A stretch of DNA of 64,000 nucleotides, from NCBI GenBank assembly GCA_026874595.1, contig CM049321.1:7318979-7382978 (forward strand), given 5' to 3'. The translations under genes were made by a program, and so were the position numbers. This DNA comes from Sipunculus nudus. Its lineage: Eukaryota; Annelida; Sipuncula; Golfingiida; Sipunculidae. Positions 42,801 to 54,800 of this stretch are shown here, in pieces. Below the pieces are notes generated by a model that saw nothing but the letters and a program-made list of their open reading frames with translations, searched no databases and was not told the origin of the DNA. Position 1 is the first letter of the stretch. Every line of letters begins with the position of its first letter.

Positions 42801-45800
42801 GGGGGCCGGTGCCAGGTCACAGACAAGCATGACGCCCTTGGCTGGACACATGTAAGAGCCTGGTATACAGGGGAGCGGTACTTGTAACCCACGCTCCTTA
42901 AACTGAATAGTTTTCGTGCCCTTGACCTTGAGCAGTACATGTTCCGGCGTGAAAACTAAATCCCTTCTGGTGAGGTGTTTCCCATCATCAAATGCATTTA
43001 ACCCTTTACTGTTCAGATTAGCCTGTGGATTGTCACACTCCTACTGTTCAGATTTATTTTGCATTTTTTCCACATTTTGACATGAATCTATATAAGAGAC
43101 ATTAACTCAGTAACCGTTAAAGGTATCTTTGTGAAATTTTCAGCTTTTACTGTCAGGTATATATCCATCATGTTATTTTATTTATTTTCTACATAACTGG
43201 TTTGATATGTATGTAGCTAAGGTATATACAGGTAAAAACAGGTAAATCTGTACTAACTGTATTTCCACTCACTGGTATATCACCAAAATGACCCCTTTCA
43301 TCCTGTTCAGGTAACCCATTAACCATTTGATAAAAACAGGGAAATTTAAGGATTTTTTTTCACTCTAAGGTAATTATTAATTAAAGGTAAGAAAAAGGTA
43401 AATGATTTGGTTTAATACTGGAAAGGGAACCACCAACGAACCAGAATGTGCAAGTAAAATTGGTTTTTCTGTGGAAATCAAATATTTTTCACCTGAAAAG
43501 CTTGCTGACCCAAAGAGCACATTCTATGATTATTAACATATAACACATATGTTTACCTGTACAGGTAAGTAAAGGTAAATTATTTTTTTTTTCTGAATAT
43601 GTTAGCAAACACCTTGTTCATCAATATAGTTACTATAAATTAATACCTTCTCTATTTATGGACTGTATAATTCATTTTGATATAAGAACAGGTGCTTTTA
43701 ATACAGTAATTAAGTTACCTATGTGAATAGTACATTTGTTCTTCAACTGATCTAATTACCTGTGGCAGTGACAAAATCATGCTGAAAAGTGGCTGAGAAG
43801 AATATGGATAAACAAGTGTCAACTGTGTAAAACCATTATATTTTGATTTTTCAGACATGTAAAACATAAATTGATAATTTTGGTTACGGTTACACATAAA
43901 AACATACTCACCTGTACAGGTGAGTTCAGGTAAATACAGGTAAATTATTTTTTTCATGAAGTATATATTTTATACATGTAATAAGGGAGAAAAAAAAACA
44001 TACAACTTAATTTTGAGTGCCATGTGTAAAATTTATGAATTATAGGTACTAACTGCACTATTTATTGGGTTACCTGAAATGATACCTTTGATCTTAAACA
44101 GATTTAATTACCTTTGTAAGTACAGAATATAAAGACAACTTTTCATTTTAAAAGTGGAGAGGAAAATTTTGAAGGAGTTAAAACAATATGCAGAAGCTAT
44201 CTTTTAATTTACTGCACAGCGACGAGACTTGTGGATTTCAATTTTGCCAATTTCTACCTGTAAAAGTTTACTCACCTGCACAGGTAAGATCAGGTAAATA
44301 AAGGTAAATTCTCATTTTTTTTATTTAAATTATATATTATACTTGTTATAAGGGACATTGCAATAAAAACTATTTACTTTGTTCCAATGTGCAAAATATA
44401 TAATTTATGGGTGTGAAATGCACTAATTATCTGGTTACCTGTAATATACCTTTTTATGTCAAATTAATATATTTTTACATGTGCAGGCAAAAACAAATCG
44501 CCGACTGATTTTAAAATAAAATCTGGAAAAATGTGTCTACCCTGTTTGTTAACATTTCATGCAATAATAAAATTGCTGTTTAGTTGGTCTGTCGCGTTTA
44601 TCTGCACAGGTAAAAATCCAGGTGCGACAGGTAAACAGGTGTGCACTTGGTTCGATCAACGATTAGCCTAAATAAACGTTGATATATCCAAATCTTTCCC
44701 ATTCGAAACAGTGCGATGGTACTAAAATTTGAAATAGAAAATCAAAACCAAAATGTCTTACACTTGTGAAAACTCTTATTTTCTTAATTGAGGGTATCCA
44801 TGCAATTTCTTTTGTAGTACCCGCCCCTCCGCGGCTGACGGTGATTGAGCGATAATGAGTGAATTTAGCAATATGTAGCACACAAGGTACATTAACGAGG
44901 CGGTTTTCCAGACTTTAGTTGCAGAATTATCCTATCTAGTCAATATAACGGAAAAATAAAAATAAATAAAACATTTACTGGACAATTAAGATGCAAGACG
45001 ACACGTCTGTTTGGGTTTTTTTCCTGAACGGTCAAATTTTACCGCGTCATCCCTCAGCCAGCGGTGACGCACTGACGCTGTAAACTTTTCTCACCCAATC
45101 GTATCTACTTTTACATCGGCAAGGTTCACGTGACTGGGTCTGGCGTGTTTATTTTGTAAAGTCTTTTAAATGGACATGGTTCACGTGACTGAGTCTGGCG
45201 TGTTTATTATAAGAAGCGTCATGAGATGCTGTGCCGACTGGCGGTCGTATTATTCTTTTTTTTTTGTGGGGGTGGTGGTGGGGGGGGGGGGGGGGAGTTA
45301 CCTGGAAACATCCTCTCACGTCATGCAAGAGTTACCTGGAAACATCCTCTCACGTCATGCAATATGTATGCATTAGAATCGATTTTTTCCCGCAGGGATC
45401 AGAAACAATGAGAACACTGGTAGTACTAGTGGAACAATAATTTATTACATATATAATAAGTAGGCCTATGCACATTAATGTAAACAAATCGTTATTAACA
45501 AGAATATAAAATAACGGAAAATCAATATTTTTTATTGTTGGAAAGGTGTTTTTAAAATGTGCTATTGGGGATAATGCACATAATACCAAAGTTTATAAAC
45601 GTTGGAAAACGATACTAAACTGTGAAGTAACACCAAAGAAACATGTTTTCACAGTACATTTTAATGTAGGTTATGTTATTCAAATATATAGGCCTACGTA
45701 AGTCCAACAATGCTTATTAAAATCATGCCTAGTTACTATGATTTCATAGCAGTACATTCTGGTATCTTAGAGGACAATTGCACGTAGGCCTACATATCTT

Positions 45801-48800
45801 CATGAACTTACTTATCCAGGTCTTCAATTTGCACTTTATTTCAGTGACATTTAAATGAAGCATAATTACGTCATATGAAATTAATATAAAATGGAAATAT
45901 AATATATAATTACATTTATTCAATTCAACTTCACTTGAAGAAAAGTAGAAAATTTATTTAATAATTTTGAGATGCACATGCAATTCCTTGGTTAACTAGC
46001 TGTATACACGAGACCTAACTTCAAATCATTTAGCTAATCTGGTAACCTCCGTATGCAACTTTGTACATTTAAGCCCTCATATAGTCAGAAATCATGCACT
46101 GCTGATAAAACTTCAGCTTCAGCAGGAAAGCATGCGGTCTCCCCAGGCTGCAAGGTGGTGATTTCACGGAGAGGCAGAGTTCCAGTTAATTATAAAACAA
46201 TATGCAGCAACAATTCAATAATTCTTAAGAAGCACCTGGAATGTTCCAAAAACTTCTAATAAGTTATGATCTCTTGGGTGTTTGTTTATTTATTTATTTT
46301 GTATTCACCAGTCCCGTCAGCTGTAGAGACGCGGACCATGACCTACACCTGGCAATTATACATGTCGTTCGGTTCCCGAACATTGTAAATGATGTCATTA
46401 TCCTTTGATGATTAATGTTATAGATGCCAATTTAAAGTAGTAATTTTCACTCCGAATCCCCGTCTGGTTGGCCACATGTTGTGTGCTGTCTTTCCGCTAA
46501 AATCTTCTGTGTGATAGGAAAATTTCCTTGTGCTAATAAAACTGTCAATCACACGTGAAAATGACAAGGTCGGTGGGTAAAAATAGAAGCCGACACCCTG
46601 TGGTATTTTAGGTCTTCGAAAGGGGCAAGTTTGAGACAAAGCCATCAAACATTTTGCAATATAGATATATTTGTATACCTGCGTCTTTTAAATCTTATTT
46701 TACAGCAATGGAAAGGTACAATTAGATTTCAGTCTAATTTGTCCACCTGCATGGTTTCTCGATCGTCATTTTGAATACACCATGCGCATGCATATCGAAA
46801 GTCCGCATCTTTGGTCTTAATATTTTACTTTCACTGTGTCACCGTCACTATATATATATACGCTATAGCTTCTAATTTAAGATTGGCGAATGCATTTTAT
46901 TCATTTTCTTGCATGTATATCATGACTGAGACTGACTCCGCCGTATGACTTTAAAGGATTATCATGACCACGACACATTTTCCATATTTAATCCCTGGGC
47001 CATGCATGCAAGCGTTGACTGGGTTTTGAGAGCGATATCAATATAAAGCGGCGTTTATACCGGGTGCACGTACGGTATATGCGATATATATGCAGTCTGC
47101 GGTATACGTTATGTATTTTTTATGAATATAGGCGGCGAATGAACCCGATTTGAGAAACTTTCATGGATGAAATATAAAAAGGAGTTATAAGTTCTGGTAT
47201 TAGTGATCAGATTTTATGTTTAAAAGGTACACACATTTATAACTGTTCCTTACAACAATGAATAGCCTGTTATAGGCAAACGTATTACAAAAAAAATTAT
47301 TTACTTCAATTCATAATATAATAGGTTATATTTTTAAAATTTAGTTTGCTATGTGCCATATATATTTAAGGATGTTTTGCAGCTCCGCCGAAAATCTGTT
47401 TCACTGGCAGTGACAACTACTGGTGCTTTTTTCAATCACTAATGAAAATTATAATACGCACATAGGCCTATATATATACACACACACACAAAAGCGCGCA
47501 CACGTGCACGTACACATGTAGCCTATACATATACAGGAAGTACTACACATATAAAAATTTGTAAAATCTGTTCAGTATGTGTTAAAACCGTATTAATACA
47601 TATTTGTTCAAGCGTATAAGTCACTTACTGTCTTGTTTTACATATTCAAGGATCTGGGTGTATAGGCGTACAGTTCGATCCACGTACGTCGTAAAATAAT
47701 TACTTCAATATTTCATGGAGTATAAAGTTATCTTTATATTTTACACTGGAAAATTAACTATATCCATATAATATCTGGCTGTTTCTAATTTAAGACGGTA
47801 TTAATTTTATTTTCAATCCAAAAAGCCTCTTAGAATGATTGACAGTTCTTGTGCACGGCCGATTGTGCCCGATTACGATTGTACATAATGTTTGGCACAG
47901 AAATGATCACTAGTAAACAATCAGACATCACATATATATACGACATGATATATGACAGTATCTTCGATTTTTAGTTAAGAAAATATGTATATATTTTAAA
48001 TAAATACTCATTTTATTATATGATATCGGTTAAAAATGGTTTTCAAGTGCCAGTACATGACACAGTAAGGAGGTCACGCAGATCACGTGCGTGGTGTCTG
48101 TCAGACGCGTCAGTCAGTCGGACGGCGATCATTGGTCACAAGTTAAACCAATAAAAAAGGGGATAATATATGATCTTGGAAATGTTTAACGGAAGTTAAA
48201 TCTGTAAACACACTGCACTTGATTTTGTCACCAGGATTGATTGCCAACATTTGGTAATTTACCGATTTCTGATGAATTTAGCGTAGGTGTCTGATTTTAC
48301 TCTCGCAGCCGACATGTTACCAGGGCCCACGTAACAAGGCCACGTGAGTGAAAGTCAATCATTTTTATATTTTTTCCAACAAGTCTGCGTTCGCGACAGT
48401 TTGGATCTTGGTCACATGTTAGAACAACACTTGACGTTTTTCTCTTTCATTTAAGTACAAATATGATGGATGACAATAAACATTTCACCCCCAAAACTTG
48501 CCCCAATTACGGGTATGTAAAATGGGCTTTAGCGCGCCCGGGCGGGCGTTTTTGAACACCAGGCCCGTGACAAACTGCGCGCCCTGGCGGGCGTTATTGG
48601 AGTTTAAAGCCTTAAGGAAGTTGGGATTAAATTAGATCTCCTAAGAAAACTAAAAAAGGCAGTTAGGCAGACTGCCCAAAAACACAAGTGTTGTGGGTCG
48701 TGGAGGTTCAGAGTACTGAATATGCCCCGCAGGATGGGGAGAGTAATGGGGAGTTTGAGGGAAGGGGTGTCCCCAGTAGTCCGTCGCACACCTTTTAGTA

Positions 48801-51800
48801 GCACTGATACGATAAGTGAATCATGCAGGGGAGAAGTCCGGCTAGATCATGCAGCAGACTAACAATGTGGAGATATTGTTTTATTGAGGGGAATTTCAGT
48901 TTAGAGGCTAAGTGAGCTATATATCGTTGTACATTACATACTGAAAGCGGTACCAAAGGTATGGCTAATAAATTACAAAAAGAAATGTATGCTTTGAGAT
49001 GTGTTTTGTAACTTGAGATAGTAGACTTTGCGAAGGCCCACAGCATAAAGTCAGCCACCCTGCCATCAAGGTCGCTCACAGTTGAGTATTCAGGGCCTGT
49101 GGTACCTGTGAAAAGAAAATCTTAGCTGATTGCGCGGACATGTGATATGGCAACTGGGTACGGTCAAAATGGGGTAAATATCGCATGAGTGATTTCTGGT
49201 ATGTGGGATTATGGAGTCTTGAAACACAATCAGCCAGGAAGTTATGCTTTCCGGGCACATAACACGCTTTATTAGTGTATTTAAAGAGAGCTGATAGCCA
49301 AACTATGGTCCTTAAAGCGCCCATCAGTACAGGATTGCGCGAAGTGCCTTTGTTAATTGAAGCGGCCGTGCTCGTATTATCTGTGAGTATAACAACTCAG
49401 CGATTTTGCCAACAGGGGCTCCACCGGTGTGCTGCTAAAACCACGGCTAAACATTCCTTAACATTGATATGCATCACGTGAGCCTCGGCCTTGCCCCTCC
49501 TCATAATTAACCCCCAAATTATCAATTTGGACAAATAAAATTCAATGTTCACCATAGGGTTCCCCCTGCACTAAAGGGATAAGTAATGATGCATCAGAAA
49601 CAGCATCTATTGATTTCATCATTCAACTAGAAATATGCATTCCAATGAATGCAAGCCTCTGCCATGTAAGGAGTACCTATTGTGGGATGCTCCCTAACAT
49701 GTGTTTGCTTTCACTTCATGGGCCCATATTCCCAGGTCCATTCCTTGATGAGATTCCTTAGCATGGATCATGTGCTAGATCCACTCCGAAGTCTTATCAA
49801 TTTTATATTGGCCAATAACTGGAATGGTTTGAAATTCCATAAGATTCTATTCATGTGTGCTTGAGTTACGCTGTGAACAAAGACACACACACACAGAAGC
49901 ATTTTTTAGGCAATAAGATGCCGTTTAACTCCTTTCTCCTCAATGACACAATGTTTAGTTGAAAATCAACCAACATGGTGCAGAGATAGATATCCAGTGT
50001 CAGAAGTTGCTTTTAGTTTGATGATCAAATAATGTCAGTGTAGTGATGCTTGAACATTTCATGAAACCAGTACTTTATTGACTTGGAGACATGGTGTATC
50101 AGGCTACCAGTTTATTGTCACACCCCTTATGTATAGAATGAAACCTCCCAGTTAAAATTTCACATAGAACCTGGGTTTTTACCCATAATAGATTGATACC
50201 CATGTTTAAGATGCTCTTATAAGCTTACATGCTTAAAAAATGGAAAAAGTATGTAATTCTTCAAAATATATATGCATGTTTTAGCATCAGGAAATGTTTC
50301 TTGAATGCCTGGGTATTATCCAAAACAATTTTTTTTTGCATGCTTCACATGTATTCTCAAAATGAAGGAATTCTTCTGGTATTATTGTGCAGATGTCTTT
50401 TAAAAAATTATGCATGCCTTTTATGTATCATCAGCTTCAGGAAGTTCTTCTGGAGTGACTGGGGGCAAAATCCACGTATTGAGTCGGCGTGGTTGGATGG
50501 CACAAACCGTATGACAATAATCAATGAGGATATTTTCTGGCCCAGTGGACTCACGATAGATTATACAATCAACAAACTGTACTTCTCTGACGCTAAATAC
50601 GACCACATCGATGTTTGCAATTACGATGGCAGTGACCGGCGCCGCCTGGTGGCAGATACTCAGGTAATCCCTGATTACTGTTATACCATTTAGTGAACAG
50701 TAGTTATTTATGACTCATTTCATTGGATCATACTGGTAAGATATTGATTGGAATCCTTCTATTAGGCAACTCAGCAAAATGAGTAGAAACTGCTTGTTCT
50801 TATGCCTAAAGGCGGCCTTATCACTTCTCTGACCTTTATAAACTAAGGGTAACCCCTTGAGGCTTTTATAAAAATAGGCTTGAATACATTGATATCACCA
50901 CAAACAAGCTTCTTGTTTTCTTTATGTCAACATGTTCATAATATGTGGGGGGTCGCCAAAATAATAAAAAAAAATCAACAAGAGCATCTGCCAACAAGTC
51001 AGATAAGCCAGAGCTTTGCAAATAGTGTTTTACAACAAATGATCTTTTGCCTCCGCATATATGCAACCTACCAACTTAGGTTACTTGTTTTTCCGTTTTT
51101 CAACATTGCTGTGTCTAAAAACATGTTGTTGGTAAACAAATTCATCCCTCCTTTACTAAGGCTTTATAAGAACTTTTCATATCCAAAAATAACCTTAGAT
51201 CTTTAATATATACCCAGCGGTAGCCATAAAACACATTAATTCTTTTTCAAAAGGTGAGTGAATGGGCACCTTTAACCTTGAGCATCAATTTCTAAGATTC
51301 CATACATGCAGATACAAAAAAATAACATGTTTAGTAAGCTCAGTAGTACAGTTTGTAATTCCCAATGTAATTCAAAGTAATTTGAGTAAAAACCTACTAA
51401 GGTGATTTAAAAATTGAACCTTTAACCTTGAGCATCGATTTTTAAGATTCCATACATGCAGATACCAAAAAATAACATGTTTAGTTAGCTCAGTAGTACA
51501 GTTTGTAATTCCCAATGTAATTTGAGTAAAATCCTACTAAGGTGATTTAAAAATTGAATAGAATGCCCATAAGGTAATTACAAATTGAGCAGTATTTAAT
51601 ACCTTCTAAGTAATTCAGCAAAATGATTGTAATTCTCCTAGGGTTATTTTAGGGAATTCAGTAGAATCCTAAAGTAATGCAACCAAGCTATAGGTTGTAG
51701 TTATACAGGCCAATGAGAGCCTATAATTTATATGTAATCAATGGACTAACAAGATCTTGAAAATAGTTATTGATTACTGAAGACCTTGAAAATGTGCTTG

Positions 51801-54800
51801 GATATTGAACCAGAAGGCCATAATTATATTGATTCTCCCTGACATTTGCTAGTAAATCTTGGAGCTTCCAAAGAAAGCTTTGTACTGATACTTGATTTTT
51901 ACCCTATTTTTAGCTAATCATGGCATTTATATTAACTCTGGGTGATTTCCTGTACAACTTCATGATTCAGAATGGAAAAAAGGAGCAATATGGACAAAAA
52001 AATGTTAAATGGTTATTGCTGATCCTTTATATACTTTTTAAAAATCAATGAAATTTGTTCATGAATATATGAATTTATATATGTTCATGATGTACATATG
52101 TTAACCACATCGGGAAAAACAGAATAGAATTTCACAGACTTATGATAATCATGACACAGTATTAACCTGTGTTGTGTTTTTATCATGTATTTAAAGAAAA
52201 AAATGTTTGTTTTCCACAGTTTTTGAGGCATCCCTATGGGCTAGCTTTGTTTGAGGATACCATCTACTGGACGGACCGTGAAGCAAACTCCGTACATGCC
52301 TGTAATAAGTTCAATTGCAGAAATAAAACAGTTGTGACCAAGCGGGTCAGTGCACCAATCGGAATCACTGTTTACAACCCAGTTCGTCAGCCTGGAAGTA
52401 AGATTGCCTTTTGCTTTACATATATGTTACATAATCTATGAAATGTAACATCAATTCTTGTTCTGGTAAGGGAATAAAACAATATAGTTGATGAAGAAAT
52501 ATATATATATATTTGTATATGTGAAGAGACAATAAGATTAATGTCACTGCAATTAGTGAATAAACAAAAATAAAATTTGTTTTCAGGCTTTTCACTCATG
52601 GAAAGTCTAAAAAAAAATTTTTTTTTTTACTGGAAAAGCTTACTAAGAACCAGAATAATCCTGGAATTTACAAAATATTTCTTAAATTTCTTTGTCATTA
52701 AAATGTTTACTTGATTCTCTGTATACTTATAATGAACATGTTTAAAATCGCTTCATTTATTAATAGAGCCTCACAGTGTAAGAATTTAAAAATTTCAGAC
52801 TGTTTGATGAAGACTTTCTGTGAGCTGTTATACAGTGTGTTGTTATTTATCTTCCTTTACCAGGTGAAAATCCTTGTCTCTCTGCCAGTTGCAGCCATCT
52901 TTGTCTGCTGTCTCCAAAGAGTCCAGGATATCGCTGTGCATGCCCATCTCCTTTGGTATTGGATGGTTCCACCTGCAAACTAGGTGAGAAGATATGTGAC
53001 CCTGTGTCAGTGTTATACTTTGCTTGCTTTTTTGTTCGCGAGGGTTTCAAATATGCAGGTTTTTTTCAAAAAGGGAAATTATCACAAAATATAAAATCTT
53101 TGTGAATAAGAGGCCCCATGATCAAAGACAAGTCAAGATTGATATTAGTAATTAATCATAATGATTGATCTTGTATGTTACCGTTAAACTAAGATTGCTC
53201 TCATCATAGTCGGGTCTTCAAATTATCAACAATGTACAATAATTTCTACTCGTTTGATATTCACCTAGGTCCCTCCAAATTTTACGATTTCGTGAACATA
53301 TTTACTTTTTATAATTAATTCATAAAATGATTTATAGTCTCTGTGTAGGTTATTGTATGGTGCGATCACAAAAATTGAACCCTCTAGAAAGAGTTAAAAG
53401 GTGAAAATCATGAAATGTTAATCATGCAAATATGAAGCCATCCAATGAATAGGTATGGTGGTTCCCATTTTAAAAGATGAATAAATGTCAGACGAGCACT
53501 TTGTTATTGTCTCCCACTTCCACGGAACGAGGGACATTGATTTTGATTTGTCTGGCTGTCCGTCTCTCCATCTGTCTGTTCATCTGTCCATCAGGTTTTC
53601 ATTTCCATGCAGTAGCTTTCCTAAATATTATCCGATTTCATTCAAACTTTCTTTGCTCAATGATTGCTCTCATGCATACCTTGGCTGGGATTGGTTTTGG
53701 AGTGTCTGTCTGAAAAATTATCACCAGCTCCAAAACAAACAAAAAATATTTCCTTTTGTTCCCTTGTTTTTGAGAAAAAAAAACAGCAAATTCATGGAAT
53801 TTATGTCCTCGGCTGCCGCCTCTTGTTGTCCCCTGCTTGCCTTCTCTAATGTTTTAGTTTTTATTTTCCCTGAATATGTCTTCACATGTCAAAGTGACTG
53901 TGTTTTAGTTTTCATTGTCCCCAGAAGATGTCTCCACATGTCATAAGTTTGTAAAATAGTAATATATCATGTAAAAAGTATTTACTTTGTGACTCTGTTG
54001 CGTTATATAAGCTGATGGACTGGGATGGCATCTGGCTGGCACAGCTGGACAGTAATTTCCTCCATGGTACACTTTACATGCCTATGGTTGCATGTGATGA
54101 CATCACAAAGATTCCACAATAATCGGTCAAGTCTGACCTTCAAGTGTCTTGAGTCATCAACTTGCCTGGCTTGTTTATGATCAGTTCTCCAGAGATGAAA
54201 AACACTAACCTCTTTAGTCATTATTTGTCCCTTATGAATTCAATGCAAGGTAAGGCAGTAGTTCTTATGCAGCCATCTTTTTTAACCTTTGAACCAGAAA
54301 TGTTTATACTCCTTCACTAGTATTCAAAATTATCATGGAAAAACATACAGACACAGGTACTGGGACATACTATAGCCCAGGGCAGGAACAATATTTATCT
54401 CCCATGGTTTGTGCTTCAGTTTCATTGTGTATGTTTGTTTTATTTTACAGATGACAAACCGTTCATGATCTACCAGACTCAGACCAAAATCTCGGGGCTC
54501 CCTGGTGAAAAATCTGACAAGGATGAGGTAGCCAGCCCATTCGTGCCAATGGTAGCTTCTGTGGTGGGCCCTGATTTTGACTATGATTGGGAAAACCAGA
54601 CCGTATTTTGGATCAAGGGGACCAGAGACACTGCGTACAAACTCTATGTGAGTCTACAGATATATTCTCCATTTCACCTAATAATTATATCTGCATTGAT
54701 ATGTTTATGTTTTTTTTATTTATTTTTCCAAGTATTGAATATGTATTCAGGTGATAATACATAAAGCATATTTTGAAATTTGGGATATTTTGTATGCCTT

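Larger units (their letters stand above)
43002..48603. mobile_element. 5.6-kb insertion of unknown type inside the recombinase
   Basis: TTAA flanks both ends (42998-43001, 48604-48607). Joining the flanks brings IPTS and [11 protein letters not shown] together with only a one-base frame difference, so the borders look right. The left end reads CCCTTTACTGTTCAGATT, with a second TACTGTTCAGATT 35 bases on. The right end is CpG-rich with GCGCGCCC(T/G)GGCGGGCGTT twice. The two ends are not obvious inverted repeats. No open frame above about 80 codons carries a signature, so it is non-autonomous or decayed. Confidence 0.6.
41712..49540 (-). mobile_element. Ngaro-like tyrosine-recombinase retrotransposon, decayed and interrupted
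   Basis: In coding (minus) orientation the order is A1 (49474-49536), RNase H remnant, recombinase, B1 (42335-42460), A2 (42276-42336), B2 (41715-41840). The A repeats share CACGTGAGCCTTGGCC and CAAATTATCAATTTGGACA. The B repeats share AAAATGTCGGTGATAAGAAC through TAAGTTAGCCAAAATATCCC. A1-ORF-B1-A2-B2 is the split direct repeat layout of Ngaro-group elements. Reverse transcriptase and most of the 5' half are deleted, and a 5.6-kb insertion (43002-48603) cuts the recombinase. Confidence 0.75.

Noticed and set aside
53485-53946. 153-codon frame, one of the longest in the window
   Set aside because: It coincides with a family 2 repeat; the other copies of the family are not open over the same length.
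54003-54221. 72-codon minus-strand frame in intron 25
   Set aside because: No recognisable domain and no supporting splice or repeat evidence.
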